A stretch of 64,000 nucleotides of DNA, taken from the NCBI GenBank assembly GCA_026984045.1, contig JALSSV010000013.1, positions 1-64,000 of the forward strand, read 5' to 3'. The DNA comes from Chromatiales bacterium (lineage in GTDB: Bacteria > Pseudomonadota > Gammaproteobacteria > UBA6429 > Thiohalophilaceae). The position numbers and the translations under genes were made by a program. Numbering within the stretch: position 1 is the first letter of the stretch; every line of letters begins with the position of its first letter. Of the stretch, positions 46,852 through 55,016 are shown one piece after another. The notes beneath the pieces are model-generated. The model searched no databases. It was not told where the DNA came from and saw only the letters and a list, made by a program, of their open reading frames with translations.

Positions 46852-47745
46852 ATGAATCCCGCAGTAAAAGATCCCCAACGGGTGCTCATCGTCGGCTGCG
46901 GCGATCTGGGCCGGCGGGTGGGCCGTCTGTGGCGGGAACACGGCATCCCCGTCGCCGGCCTCGCACGCCGCGAGGAGACGCTCGGCGCCATGCAGGCCGC
47001 CGGCATCGCCCCGCTGCAGGGCGATCTGGACGACCCGGCCAGCCTGCCGCCGCTCGAGGTCGCGGACGGTTTCGTCTATCACTTCGCGCCGCCGCCGGGG
47101 CAGGGGCGGTCCGATCCGCGCCTGGGCAACCTGCTCCAACACCTCGCCGCCGGGCCCCTGCCACGGCGCATCGTGCTGCTGAGCACCTCCGGCGTCTACG
47201 GCGACCGGGGCGGGGCCCTGGTGAGCGAGTCGGACCCGCCCGCCCCCGGCACCGATCGGGGCTGGCGACGGCTGGATGCCGAACGGCGCCTGCAGGCCTT
47301 CGGCGAGGCCAACGGGATCGAGACCGTGATTCTGCGGGTGGGCGGGATCTATGGCCCGGGCCGCCTGCCGGCACGGCGCCTGCGGGCCGGCACGCCCATC
47401 GTGCCGCCCGAGCAGGCGCCGCGCACCAACCGCATCCAGGTGGACGATCTGGCCACGGTGTGCGTGGCCGCCGCGCGGCGCGGCCGCGCCGGCGAGGTCT
47501 ACAACGTGAGCGACGGCGGCGACGGCAACATGACCGAATACTTCGACGCGGTGGCCGACTTCCTCGGCCTGCCCCGCCCGCCGCGCATCGACCGCGACGA
47601 GGCCCTGCGCAGCCTGAGCCCGGGCATGGTCTCCTATCTGCGTGAATCCCGGCGGCTGGACTGCCGGAAGATGCGCGAGGAACTGGGCGTGCGCCTGCGC
47701 TATCCCGATCTGGCCAGCGGCCTGGCCGCCTGCCGGGAGGCCTGA
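46852..47745 (+). CDS. NAD-dependent epimerase/dehydratase-like SDR protein
   Basis: 297 residues. Rossmann start VLIVGCGDLGRRVGRLW with the G-x-G-x-x-G-like loop; later LLSTSGVYGDRGG in the active-site region and the RVGGIYGPGRLPARR segment. The usual YxxxK is not evident. It resembles the YeeZ-type extended-SDR group, whose substrate is not known to me. Its stop is one base before the stop of the CZB gene on the other strand. Confidence 0.8.
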   Translation: MNPAVKDPQRVLIVGCGDLGRRVGRLWREHGIPVAGLARREETLGAMQAAGIAPLQGDLDDPASLPPLEVADGFVYHFAPPPGQGRSDPRLGNLLQHLAAGPLPRRIVLLSTSGVYGDRGGALVSESDPPAPGTDRGWRRLDAERRLQAFGEANGIETVILRVGGIYGPGRLPARRLRAGTPIVPPEQAPRTNRIQVDDLATVCVAAARRGRAGEVYNVSDGGDGNMTEYFDAVADFLGLPRPPRIDRDEALRSLSPGMVSYLRESRRLDCRKMREELGVRLRYPDLASGLAACREA

Positions 47746-47746
47746 C

Positions 47747-48268
47747 TCAGTCGGACAGCTTGCCCAGATCGATGAACTGGCTGTCGATCTCGCCCGCGCT
47801 ATCGGTCGCCGGAGCGCGCGTGGCAGCCGGTCCGGGTTGGAGTCGTTCGGCCATGGCCCGCACGTCGCGCTCCAGGGCGTCGAGCCGGGCGACGATCACG
47901 TCCGACATCTGCTGCAATTCCCGGAACTTGGCTTTTGCCTGTTTGCGGCGTTCTTCCCGTTTTTCTCCACTGTCGAAGAAGCGGGCGATGAAACCGCTTT
48001 TTTCCTTGCTGAACAGCAGCTCGAAAATCTCCTGATAGATGGCGTGCAGCTTGTCGTGGGGCGCCTCGATGGCCTGGTAGCTGGGCAGGCTGGCCAGCTT
48101 GCGGCCGTCACCGTAGTACCACTTGCCGAAGAGGCAGTCGGTGTGCTTCACCGGCACCTTGTCCTTGTCCATCGGTTTGCCGTCGATGAGGGCGCGGGCG
48201 CGGTTGACCCAGCCGAGGTGGGCGCTCTTGGCGGTGCGCAGGCGATCGAGAATCTCGCGGGTATCCAT
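47747..48268 (-). CDS. stand-alone CZB (chemoreceptor zinc-binding) domain protein
   Basis: 173 residues. The N-terminal 85 residues form a CZB domain: AKSAHLGW (His17), TDCLFGKWYY (Cys45 in CxxGxW) and EAPHDKLHAIY (His71, His75), giving the three-His, one-Cys zinc site. Residues 90-140 are a charged helical coiled-coil-like segment (EKREERRKQAKAKFRELQQM). CZB domains sense zinc or hypochlorite in chemoreceptors and diguanylate cyclases; this one has no output domain, so it may bind a partner. It is preceded by a sigma-28 promoter (48314-48340), which ties it to motility. Cytoplasmic. Confidence 0.85.
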   Translation of the reverse strand: MDTREILDRLRTAKSAHLGWVNRARALIDGKPMDKDKVPVKHTDCLFGKWYYGDGRKLASLPSYQAIEAPHDKLHAIYQEIFELLFSKEKSGFIARFFDSGEKREERRKQAKAKFRELQQMSDVIVARLDALERDVRAMAERLQPGPAATRAPATDSAGEIDSQFIDLGKLSD

Positions 48269-48313
48269 GAGGAATCCTTGTTGTTTTCATAAAGCCGATA
48301 CCAGTGGCCGGTC

Positions 48314-48340
48314 TTATCGGCAGATCCGGCAGTTTCTTGA
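48314..48340 (-). promoter_or_regulatory. sigma-28 (FliA) type promoter of the CZB gene
   Basis: Minus strand: TCAAGAAA (48340-48333), 11-bp spacer, GCCGATAA (48321-48314). The -10 matches the FliA consensus at all eight positions, with exact spacing; the -35 half has the TCAAG form that I recall from Pseudomonas. The start codon is 46 bp downstream. Confidence 0.65.
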
Positions 48341-48457
48341 ATGGCGGAGGGGGGTGACCGCAACAGACGGAAAAGACCACCTTATACCGAATCCAGCTAT
48401 CCCGGGAGGGGCAGGAAAAAGATTTTGCGTTTGTGACAGTCGGCAAAACCGCCGGGC

Positions 48458-49009
48458 TCAGCGCCCGGGCGGGAACCGCTGCAGGATGGCATCCACGATG
48501 CGGCGGATTTCCCGCTTCGATTCCTCGGGCGTGCGGCTGCCGGTCTCGGAGAGACGCTGGCTGGCGGTACCGCGCCAGATCAGGGTCTTGTCGGGAGCGA
48601 GAATGTCGATGGTCAGCACCCCTTCCTCGTAGCTCGACACGTCGTACCCCGGGTAGCCATAAACCATGCCGATGCCGCCGTGTCCCCCATAGGTGCCGAA
48701 GCCGATGCTCACCCCCCCGGTGCTCTCCACCCCCTGGCGCAAACCGAGCTGGAAGCTGACCCGGAAATCCGGATCTTCCTGCACTTCCCGATAGCCGCGG
48801 GCCAGCAGGGCCTCGCGCAGGACGCTCAGGATGCGCTGGATCAGCAGCGGATTGTCGAGGCGCGGATCGTCCGTGCGGGGCGGCGGGGGCGGCAGCAGGG
48901 CGAAGGTGTGCAGGCGGGTGAAATCCACCTTCTCGTCATAGTCCACCGCCACCGGCGTGGCGCAGGCGCCAAGCAGGAGCATCAGCAACAGGGGCCACAG
49001 GACACGCAT
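48458..49009 (-). CDS. DUF4136 lipoprotein
   Basis: 183 residues from ATG 49009. MRVLWPLLLMLLLGACATPV is a lipoprotein leader with Cys16 in the lipobox. The rest fits DUF4136: VDYDEKVDFTRLHTFALLPP, REALLARGYREVQEDPDFRV, TIDILAPDKTLIWRGTASQR and a last helix IRRIVDAILQRFPPG. Probably anchored to a periplasmic face; function unknown. It lies 14 bp downstream of the orphan ParA on the same strand. Confidence 0.85.
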   Translation of the reverse strand: MRVLWPLLLMLLLGACATPVAVDYDEKVDFTRLHTFALLPPPPPRTDDPRLDNPLLIQRILSVLREALLARGYREVQEDPDFRVSFQLGLRQGVESTGGVSIGFGTYGGHGGIGMVYGYPGYDVSSYEEGVLTIDILAPDKTLIWRGTASQRLSETGSRTPEESKREIRRIVDAILQRFPPGR

Positions 49010-49023
49010 CGGTTTTCTCCGGT

Positions 49024-49668
49024 TCAGGCGGTGGGCTGGCTGCGCTTGCTGCGCAGCCAGCGCACCAGCGGCTCCCATTGTTCCCGATCCTGCCAGGTCT
49101 GGGAAGGGGCCATCTCGAAGATGCCGATGCCCTTCTCCTGGGCACGGATGTAGTTCTGGGTGTCGCGCAGGGAGGTGACGAAGGGGATTTTCAGGCTTTT
49201 GAGAAAGGCCTGAAGGCTGTGATAGACGAGGGTGTGCTCGCGCACCCGGTTGGCCACCACCGCCACCCGGGTCTGCTGGCGCGAGACCCGACCCGAGGTC
49301 AGCAGCGCCTTCATGAAATCGGCCGCGGCACGGATGTCCACCGGCGAGGGCAACACCGGCACGACGAGGGTCTGCACACGGCGCACCAGCCCCGCCAGCT
49401 CGGCGCCCTGAACCCGCGCCGGCGCGTCCATGATCATCACCTCGGTCTCCTTCGGCGGCCGCACCAGGGTTCGAAAGGCGGGAATGCCGTGGATCGGCGG
49501 CCACTCGGCACTGCGCGCCTCCAGCCAGGCCAGCGACGAGGCCTGCGGATCGAAATCCACCAGCGCCACGCGCTGCCCCCGCTCCCAGGCGTAATAGCTG
49601 GCCAGATTGGTGGCAATGGTGGTCTTGCCGCAACCGCCCTTGGCGTTCAGAACCATGATCGTGCGCAT
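49024..49668 (-). CDS. ParA-family ATPase without a ParB partner
   Basis: 214 residues. Deviant Walker A motif NAKGGCGKTTIATNLA, then LVDFDPQASS, and MIMDAPARV as Walker B. Members of this group partition DNA or place cargo such as chemotaxis clusters, carboxysomes or pili. No ParB or parS-like site is nearby, so a plasmid/chromosome role is unlikely. The gene overlaps nothing and is followed by a DUF4136 lipoprotein. Confidence 0.85.
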   Translation of the reverse strand: MRTIMVLNAKGGCGKTTIATNLASYYAWERGQRVALVDFDPQASSLAWLEARSAEWPPIHGIPAFRTLVRPPKETEVMIMDAPARVQGAELAGLVRRVQTLVVPVLPSPVDIRAAADFMKALLTSGRVSRQQTRVAVVANRVREHTLVYHSLQAFLKSLKIPFVTSLRDTQNYIRAQEKGIGIFEMAPSQTWQDREQWEPLVRWLRSKRSQPTA

Positions 49669-49690
49669 CGATGTTCCCTTGTGCTGACTC

Positions 49691-49836
49691 GGTGGAAAGA
49701 ACGCAGAGGCCGCAGAGGCGCCGAGGTCGCGGAGAAAAAATTATGAGGGATAACCGCTTTCGCCGTACAGCAACACAAAACCAGCCTCAATGAACTCTGC
49801 GCTCTCTGCGTCTCTGCGGCCTCTGCGTTACTTTCC
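49691..49836. repeat. large inverted repeat of the GGTGGAAAGAAC family
   Basis: Left copy 49691-49734 begins GGTGGAAAGAACGCAGAG; the right arm near 49809-49836 (TCTGCGTCTCTGCGGCCTC then TGCGTTACTTTCC) is its complement, with an extra base. The loop is about 87 bases. The right arm covers the last codons and stop of ubiD, so it may end both transcripts. Confidence 0.7.
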
Positions 49837-51312
49837 AGTGTCGCCCGCAAGAATCCCCAGTTCGTTCCAGATGACATCCACCCGTTCCTTCACCGCCGGG
49901 TCCATGACGATGGGCCGGCCCCATTCGCGGGAGGTTTCGCCCGGCAGCTTGTGGGTGGCGTCGAAGCCGATCTTGCCGCCCAGGCCGGAGACGGGAGAGG
50001 CGAAGTCGAGGTAGTCGATGGGCGTGTTTTCCACGAGGGTGGTGTCGCGTACCGGGTCCATGCGCGTGGTCATGGCCCAGATCACGTCTTCCCAGTTGCG
50101 GATGTCGATGTCGTCGTCGGTGACGATCACGAACTTGGTGTACATGAACTGGCGCAGGAAGGACCACACGCCCATCATCACCCGCTTGGCGTGGCCCGGA
50201 TACTGTTTCTTCATGCTCACCACCGCCATGCGGTAGGAACAGCCCTCGGGCGGCAGGTAGAAGTCGGTGATCTCGGGAAACTGCTTCTGCAGCAGGGGCA
50301 CGAACACCTCGTTGAGGGCCACGCCGAGGATCGCTGGCTCGTCGGGCGGGCGGCCGGTGTAGGTGCTGTGGTAGATGGGGTTGTCGCGCAGGGTGATGCG
50401 CTCGATGGTGAACACGGGGAAGCGTTCCACCTCGTTGTAGTAGCCGGTGTGATCGCCGAAGGGCCCTTCGTCGGCCTCCTCGCCGGGATGGATGACGCCC
50501 TCGAGGACGATCTCGGCCGAGGCCGGCACCTGCAGATCGGAACCCAGGCACTGGACCACCTCGGTCTTGCCGCCGCGCAGCAGCCCGGCGAAGGCGTATT
50601 CGGAGAGGGTGTCGGGCACCGGCGTCACGGCGCCGAGGATGGTGGCCGGATCGGCACCCAGGGCCACGGCCACCGGGAAGGGCTCGCCGGGGCGCGCCTG
50701 CTGCCATTCGCGGAAATCGAGGGCGCCGCCGCGGTGAGCCAGCCAGCGCATGATCACCTTGTTGCGGCCGATCACCTGCTGACGATAGATGCCGAGGTTC
50801 TGGCGCGGCTTGTGGGGGCCTCTGGTCACCACCAGCGCCCAGGTGATGAGCGGGCCGGCATCGCCCGGCCAGCAGGTCTGGATCGGCAGGCGGCCCAGGT
50901 CCACCTCGCTGCCTTCCAGGACATGGGTCTGGCAGGGGGCGTTCTTCACCACCTTCGGCGCCATGTTGAGCACCTGCCGGAACACCGGCAGCTTGCGCCA
51001 GGCGTCGCGCACCCCGCTGGGCGGCTCGGGCTCCTTGAGAAAGGCCAGCAGGCGGCCCACCTCGCGCAGATCGGCCAGCGTCTCGCCGCCCATGCCCAGG
51101 GCCACCCGTTCCGGGGTGCCGAACAGGTTGCCGAGCACCGGGATGTCGTGCCCCTTCGGGTTCTCAAACAGGATCGCCGGGCCGCCGGCGCGCAGGGTGC
51201 GATCGCAGATCTCGGTCATCTCCAGATGGGGATCCACCGGCACGCGCACGTGCGCCAGTTCGCCCCGTGTCTCGAGCAGTTGCAGAAAATCGCGCAGATC
51301 CTTGTACTTCAC
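49828..51312 (-). CDS. ubiD: 4-hydroxy-3-polyprenylbenzoate decarboxylase UbiD
   Basis: 494 residues. Decarboxylates polyprenyl-hydroxybenzoate in ubiquinone synthesis using prenylated FMN. Family motifs: [40 protein letters not shown] and [20 protein letters not shown], which holds the Glu of the E-x-P-F-G-D-H-T-G-Y segment. Cytoplasmic. The cofactor gene ubiX is not in the window. The 3' end is inside an inverted repeat. Confidence 0.96.
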   Translation of the reverse strand: MKYKDLRDFLQLLETRGELAHVRVPVDPHLEMTEICDRTLRAGGPAILFENPKGHDIPVLGNLFGTPERVALGMGGETLADLREVGRLLAFLKEPEPPSGVRDAWRKLPVFRQVLNMAPKVVKNAPCQTHVLEGSEVDLGRLPIQTCWPGDAGPLITWALVVTRGPHKPRQNLGIYRQQVIGRNKVIMRWLAHRGGALDFREWQQARPGEPFPVAVALGADPATILGAVTPVPDTLSEYAFAGLLRGGKTEVVQCLGSDLQVPASAEIVLEGVIHPGEEADEGPFGDHTGYYNEVERFPVFTIERITLRDNPIYHSTYTGRPPDEPAILGVALNEVFVPLLQKQFPEITDFYLPPEGCSYRMAVVSMKKQYPGHAKRVMMGVWSFLRQFMYTKFVIVTDDDIDIRNWEDVIWAMTTRMDPVRDTTLVENTPIDYLDFASPVSGLGGKIGFDATHKLPGETSREWGRPIVMDPAVKERVDVIWNELGILAGDTGK

Positions 51313-51388
51313 GAAACGATCCCGTATTGGCCCGGTCCCATGCTGCGTGTAACCTTACCAGAAATCGCCAACCCCATCGGAATCCCCC

Positions 51389-52606
51389 ATGCTCACCCGA
51401 CTCTGGAGACAGTTCTTCGCCATGGAAAGCGCCGGCGGCATCCTGCTGATTGCCGCCGCCCTGCTGGCGATGATCATGATCAACTCGCCAATGACCGAAC
51501 TCTACCGGGCCCTGCTCGACACCCCGGTGGCGATCCGGATCGGCGCCTTCGAGATCGCCAAGCCCCTGCTGCTGTGGATCAACGACGGCCTGATGGCCGT
51601 GTTCTTCTTCTCGGTGGGCCTGGAACTCAAGCGGGAATTCCTCGAGGGCCAGCTTTCCAGCCTCTCCCAGGTGGTGCTGCCGGCGGCCGCGGCGGCGGCC
51701 GGGATCCTGGTCCCGGCGCTGTTCTATTACGGGCTGAACCACGACGACCCGGTGCGCCTGCGCGGCTGGGCCATCCCCACCGCCACCGACATCGCCTTCG
51801 CCCTGGGCATCGTGGCCCTGCTGGGCAAGCGGGTGCCCCTGTCGCTGAAGCTGTTCCTGATGACCCTGGCGATCCTCGACGACGTGGGCGCCATCGTGAT
51901 CATCGCCCTGTTCTATACCACTGAACTGTCCCTGCTCTCCCTGAGCGTGGCCGGCTCCGCGCTGCTGGTACTGTTCCTCCTCAACCGTCTGAAGGTGATG
52001 GACATTCCCGTCTACCTGTTCTTCGGCGTGATCATGTGGGCCTCGGTGCTCAAGTCGGGCGTGCACGCCACCCTGGCCGGGGTGCTGCTGGCGATGATGA
52101 TCCCGATGCGCGATCCGAAGAACCCACAGCGCTCGCCCCTGCTGGAACTGGAGCACAGCCTGCAAAGCACGGTGGCCTTCTTCATCGTGCCGGTGTTCGC
52201 CTTCGCCAACGCCGGGGTACCACTGGCCGGCTTCACCCTGGAGCGGGTGTTCTCGCCGGTCCCCCTGGGGGTGATCCTGGGCCTGTTCCTCGGCAAGCAG
52301 CTCGGCGTGTTCAGCGCGGTCTGGCTGTTCGTGAAACTCGGCTGGGCGAAGATGCCCAGCGGTGCCGGCTGGCTGCAGCTTTACGGCGTGGCCCTGCTTA
52401 CCGGCATCGGCTTCACCATGAGCCTGTTCATCGCCTCGCTGGCCTTCGAGCACGTGGGCCAGGAATACATCAAGGATGTGCGGCTGGGGATCCTGATCGC
52501 CTCGTCCCTGTCGGCGGTGGCGGGCTATCTGCTGCTGCGCTTCGCACCGGCCACTACCACCAGTGCTTGCCCCACAACTCGGGATGCGCCCAGTAGCGGC
52601 TGTTGA
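51389..52606 (+). CDS. nhaA: Na+/H+ antiporter NhaA
   Basis: 405 residues with about eleven or twelve membrane helices. Signatures: FFFSVGLELKREFLEGQLS, AIPTATDIAFALGIVALLG and AILDDVGAIVIIALFYT, which contains the pair of Asp residues of the sodium site. It moves Na+ out in exchange for H+, in keeping with a sodium-driven TRAP transporter elsewhere in the window. The C-terminal 17 residues lie in a 53-bp overlap with the gene on the other strand. Confidence 0.95.
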   Translation: MLTRLWRQFFAMESAGGILLIAAALLAMIMINSPMTELYRALLDTPVAIRIGAFEIAKPLLLWINDGLMAVFFFSVGLELKREFLEGQLSSLSQVVLPAAAAAAGILVPALFYYGLNHDDPVRLRGWAIPTATDIAFALGIVALLGKRVPLSLKLFLMTLAILDDVGAIVIIALFYTTELSLLSLSVAGSALLVLFLLNRLKVMDIPVYLFFGVIMWASVLKSGVHATLAGVLLAMMIPMRDPKNPQRSPLLELEHSLQSTVAFFIVPVFAFANAGVPLAGFTLERVFSPVPLGVILGLFLGKQLGVFSAVWLFVKLGWAKMPSGAGWLQLYGVALLTGIGFTMSLFIASLAFEHVGQEYIKDVRLGILIASSLSAVAGYLLLRFAPATTTSACPTTRDAPSSGC

Positions 52607-53039
52607 GCCAGTCGGGGGTGGTCTTGTAGGCGTTCAGATCGAAGGCATAGAGCTGCAGGGGTTCATCGTCCGCCACGAGTTTGCCGAGGCGGGTGAAGCC
52701 CAGGGCAAACAGATCCGCCGCCTGCCAGCCCGCACCGGGCAAAAGCCCCAGGATCACCCGCGTCCCGCCCAGATCCCGCAGGCGGGCGATGGCCTGCTCC
52801 GCTTCGCGCCGCTCCGCCGTGGCCGGAAGTGCCGACACCAGCACCAGATCGGCCCGTTCGCTCGCCTCCAGCTCAGCCAGGCCCGGCACCGTCTCGCGCC
52901 GAGTGATCCGGCATTCGGGATGGGCGGCCGTCCAGCCGGCCACCCACTGCGCCGCGCGCCGGCCGATGCACAGCACCGAACGCGGCGCGAAGGCCGCGAT
53001 CGCCGCCTGCAGGCGTTGCATGTCGATCTGTGCGATCAT
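52554..53039 (-). CDS. DUF6231-like protein
   Basis: 161 residues, possibly of the DUF6231 family (recalled, not checked). It has a Rossmann-like start (SVLCIGRRAAQWVAGW) and later VILGLLPGAGWQAADLFALG, which recalls methyltransferase folds without a clear SAM motif. The end, SRYWAHPELWGKHWW, is rich in aromatic residues. No signal peptide. It overlaps the 3' end of nhaA by 53 bp on the opposite strand; an alternative start is 53021. Confidence 0.65.
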   Translation of the reverse strand: MIAQIDMQRLQAAIAAFAPRSVLCIGRRAAQWVAGWTAAHPECRITRRETVPGLAELEASERADLVLVSALPATAERREAEQAIARLRDLGGTRVILGLLPGAGWQAADLFALGFTRLGKLVADDEPLQLYAFDLNAYKTTPDWLNSRYWAHPELWGKHWW

Positions 53040-53086
53040 GTTTACAGTATGGCAGGCAGAGGCGGTGATGAAACGAACGCCCGCCG

Positions 53087-54085
53087 TCAGACCAGATCGT
53101 TGACCAGCACCACCTTGCCCACGGCCTGGCCGTTTTCGAGGAAACGGTGGGCTTCGGCCACCTCGCTGAAACCGAAGCGGTGTTCGTCGATCAGGGGACG
53201 CACCCGGCCCTCGTCCACCAGCGTGGCCAGCTCGCGCAGGATGGCGCCGTGACGGGCCATGCCGATGCCGTGCAGCAGGGGAATGAGCATGAACACCGCG
53301 TGCAGGCTGAGGGCGCGGGCGTGGACCTCGGCCAGATCGAGGGTGGTGCGGATCGCGGTGGTGGCCAGGCGGCCGTTGAGGCGGGTGGCGCGGAAGCTGT
53401 CGGGGAGGTGGGCGCCGCCGACCGTGTCGAAGACCAGATCGAAGCCGCTGCCGCCGGTGTGCCGTGCCACCACGGCCTCGATGGTCTCGGCGCGCAGATC
53501 CGCCACGGCATCGGCGCCCAGTTGCAGGGCCCGTTCGGCCTTCTCCAGCGAAGAGGCGCTGGCGATGACCGTCGCGCCCCGCCACTTGGCCAGTTGCAGG
53601 CCCACGTGCCCAACCCCGCCGGTGCCACCCACCACCAGCACCGTCTCGCCGGCCTGCACGCCGGCCTTGTCGATGAGCGCCTCCCAGGCGGTGATGGCCA
53701 CCAGCGGCAGGGCGGCGGCCTCCGCCGGGGTCAGGGAGATCGGCTGGCGGGCCACCAGCGCCGCATCGGCCAGCAGGTATTCGGCCAAGGCCCCCTGCCA
53801 GCGGCCCACGCCGCCGGCACAGGCGTACACCGCATCGCCTTCGCGCAGATCCGTCACCCCTTCGCCCACCGCGGCGATGGTGCCGGCCACGTCACCGTGC
53901 AGGATGGCCGGCCGGGGCGGGGCGATGGCCTGCAGCCGGCCGTGGCGGATCTTGGTGTCGACCGGGTTGACGGAACTGGCCGCGACCCGGATCAGCACCT
54001 GCCCCGGTCCCACTTCGGGCACGGGCACATCGGCGGGATGAAAGACCTCGGGCCCGCCGAAATCGTCGATGACCATTGCGCGCAT
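53087..54085 (-). CDS. quinone oxidoreductase-like medium-chain dehydrogenase
   Basis: 332 residues. MDR family: the start VIDDFGGPEVFHPADVPVPE, the N-terminal AASSVNPVDTKIRHG, and the NADP site VLVVGGTGGVGHVGLQLA. There is no catalytic-zinc Cys/His pair or structural zinc, so it is a zeta-crystallin/Qor-like NADPH:quinone reductase or a related enoyl/quinone reductase. Cytoplasmic. It begins 83 bp downstream of the SH3 protein gene on the same strand. Confidence 0.88.
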   Translation of the reverse strand: MRAMVIDDFGGPEVFHPADVPVPEVGPGQVLIRVAASSVNPVDTKIRHGRLQAIAPPRPAILHGDVAGTIAAVGEGVTDLREGDAVYACAGGVGRWQGALAEYLLADAALVARQPISLTPAEAAALPLVAITAWEALIDKAGVQAGETVLVVGGTGGVGHVGLQLAKWRGATVIASASSLEKAERALQLGADAVADLRAETIEAVVARHTGGSGFDLVFDTVGGAHLPDSFRATRLNGRLATTAIRTTLDLAEVHARALSLHAVFMLIPLLHGIGMARHGAILRELATLVDEGRVRPLIDEHRFGFSEVAEAHRFLENGQAVGKVVLVNDLV

Positions 54086-54168
54086 GGTCGAGACCCCTCA
54101 AGAGCAGAGACAGGATCCACGGGGAAAGAGCCAAGGGAACAGCCTCCCCTTTCCTGCGTTCGCTTTCG

Positions 54169-54987
54169 TCAGATTCTGAATCCGCCGTGGCGCTGGCGGT
54201 GCCGGTAGTCCATCCAGCTGATCCCGATCACCACCCCGACGAGCAGCAAGAGGAAGGCCACTCCCCAGTACCAGCCGGGCACGCCGGGACGCACCATGGC
54301 CATCTCCTCGGCGGTGGGCACGTGCCGGCCTTCCAGGTTGGCCACGGCGATCTCGATACGGCTGCGCAGGGCGGCGTTCTCGGCATCGAGTTTCTCCAGC
54401 CGTTCGGCCAGGCCGCGGGTTTCGGCGGAAGTGTCCGCCTCGCTCCGATCCGTGTCCTTGCCGGTCGCCGCCTTGGCCAGTTGCTGTTTCAGGTTCTCGA
54501 TCTCCTGGTTGGCGGCGGCCAGCTCCTCGGCCAGCTTCGGATCCACCGCAGGGACCGCCTTGCCGGCCTTCTTCTTCAGATCGCGGATGGTGGTGCGGGC
54601 ATTGGAGAGTTCGTCGCGCCGCACCTGCAGTTCCCGCTCGGTCTTCTTCAGCTTTTCGCGCAGGGCCTTGATCTCGGCCGCCAGCTTCTGCTGGCGGGCC
54701 TGGAGGGCGTCGACCACCGCGGTGGCCGGTTTCTGTGCCACCAGGTAGCCGCTGCTGATCCAGCCGGTCTTGCCGTCGGGGGTGCGAACCCGGGTGAAGC
54801 CCTCGCGGCTCTCGAGCGCCTCCACGGCCGTGCCGCTGGGAATCGAGGCGAGCAGGGCGCTGGTCTCGTCGGCCGCCTGGTGCAGGCCCACCAGCACCCG
54901 GTCGGTCACGTAGAGGGTTTCCGCCCGGGCGCTGGCGATGCCCGAAAGCAGGAGCAGAATCAGCAGCCATCCGTTGTTGCGTGTCAT
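54169..54987 (-). CDS. SH3-domain membrane protein (TIGR04211-like)
   Basis: 272 residues from ATG 54987, with the AGGGAACC ribosome site; the ATG at 55005 lacks one. A signal peptide (MTRNNGWLLILLLLSGIASA) leads to a bacterial SH3 domain (YVTDRVLVGLHQAADETSAL through GKTGWISSGYLV), then a coiled coil of about 130 residues and a C-terminal helix (WGVAFLLLLVGVVIGISW) with a basic tail. The arrangement is that of the YgiM/TIGR04211 group: an envelope protein with its coiled coil in the periplasm. Its role is not known to me. Next to prlC. Confidence 0.85.
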   Translation of the reverse strand: MTRNNGWLLILLLLSGIASARAETLYVTDRVLVGLHQAADETSALLASIPSGTAVEALESREGFTRVRTPDGKTGWISSGYLVAQKPATAVVDALQARQQKLAAEIKALREKLKKTERELQVRRDELSNARTTIRDLKKKAGKAVPAVDPKLAEELAAANQEIENLKQQLAKAATGKDTDRSEADTSAETRGLAERLEKLDAENAALRSRIEIAVANLEGRHVPTAEEMAMVRPGVPGWYWGVAFLLLLVGVVIGISWMDYRHRQRHGGFRI

Positions 54988-55016
54988 GGTTCCCTGGTTC
55001 CTCAAAGGTAATGGAT

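Noticed and set aside
51389-52606. Special role for the 53-bp overlap of nhaA and the DUF6231-like gene
   Set aside because: Convergent 3' overlap of a few tens of bases is common in compact genomes; the NhaA tail there is poorly conserved sequence.
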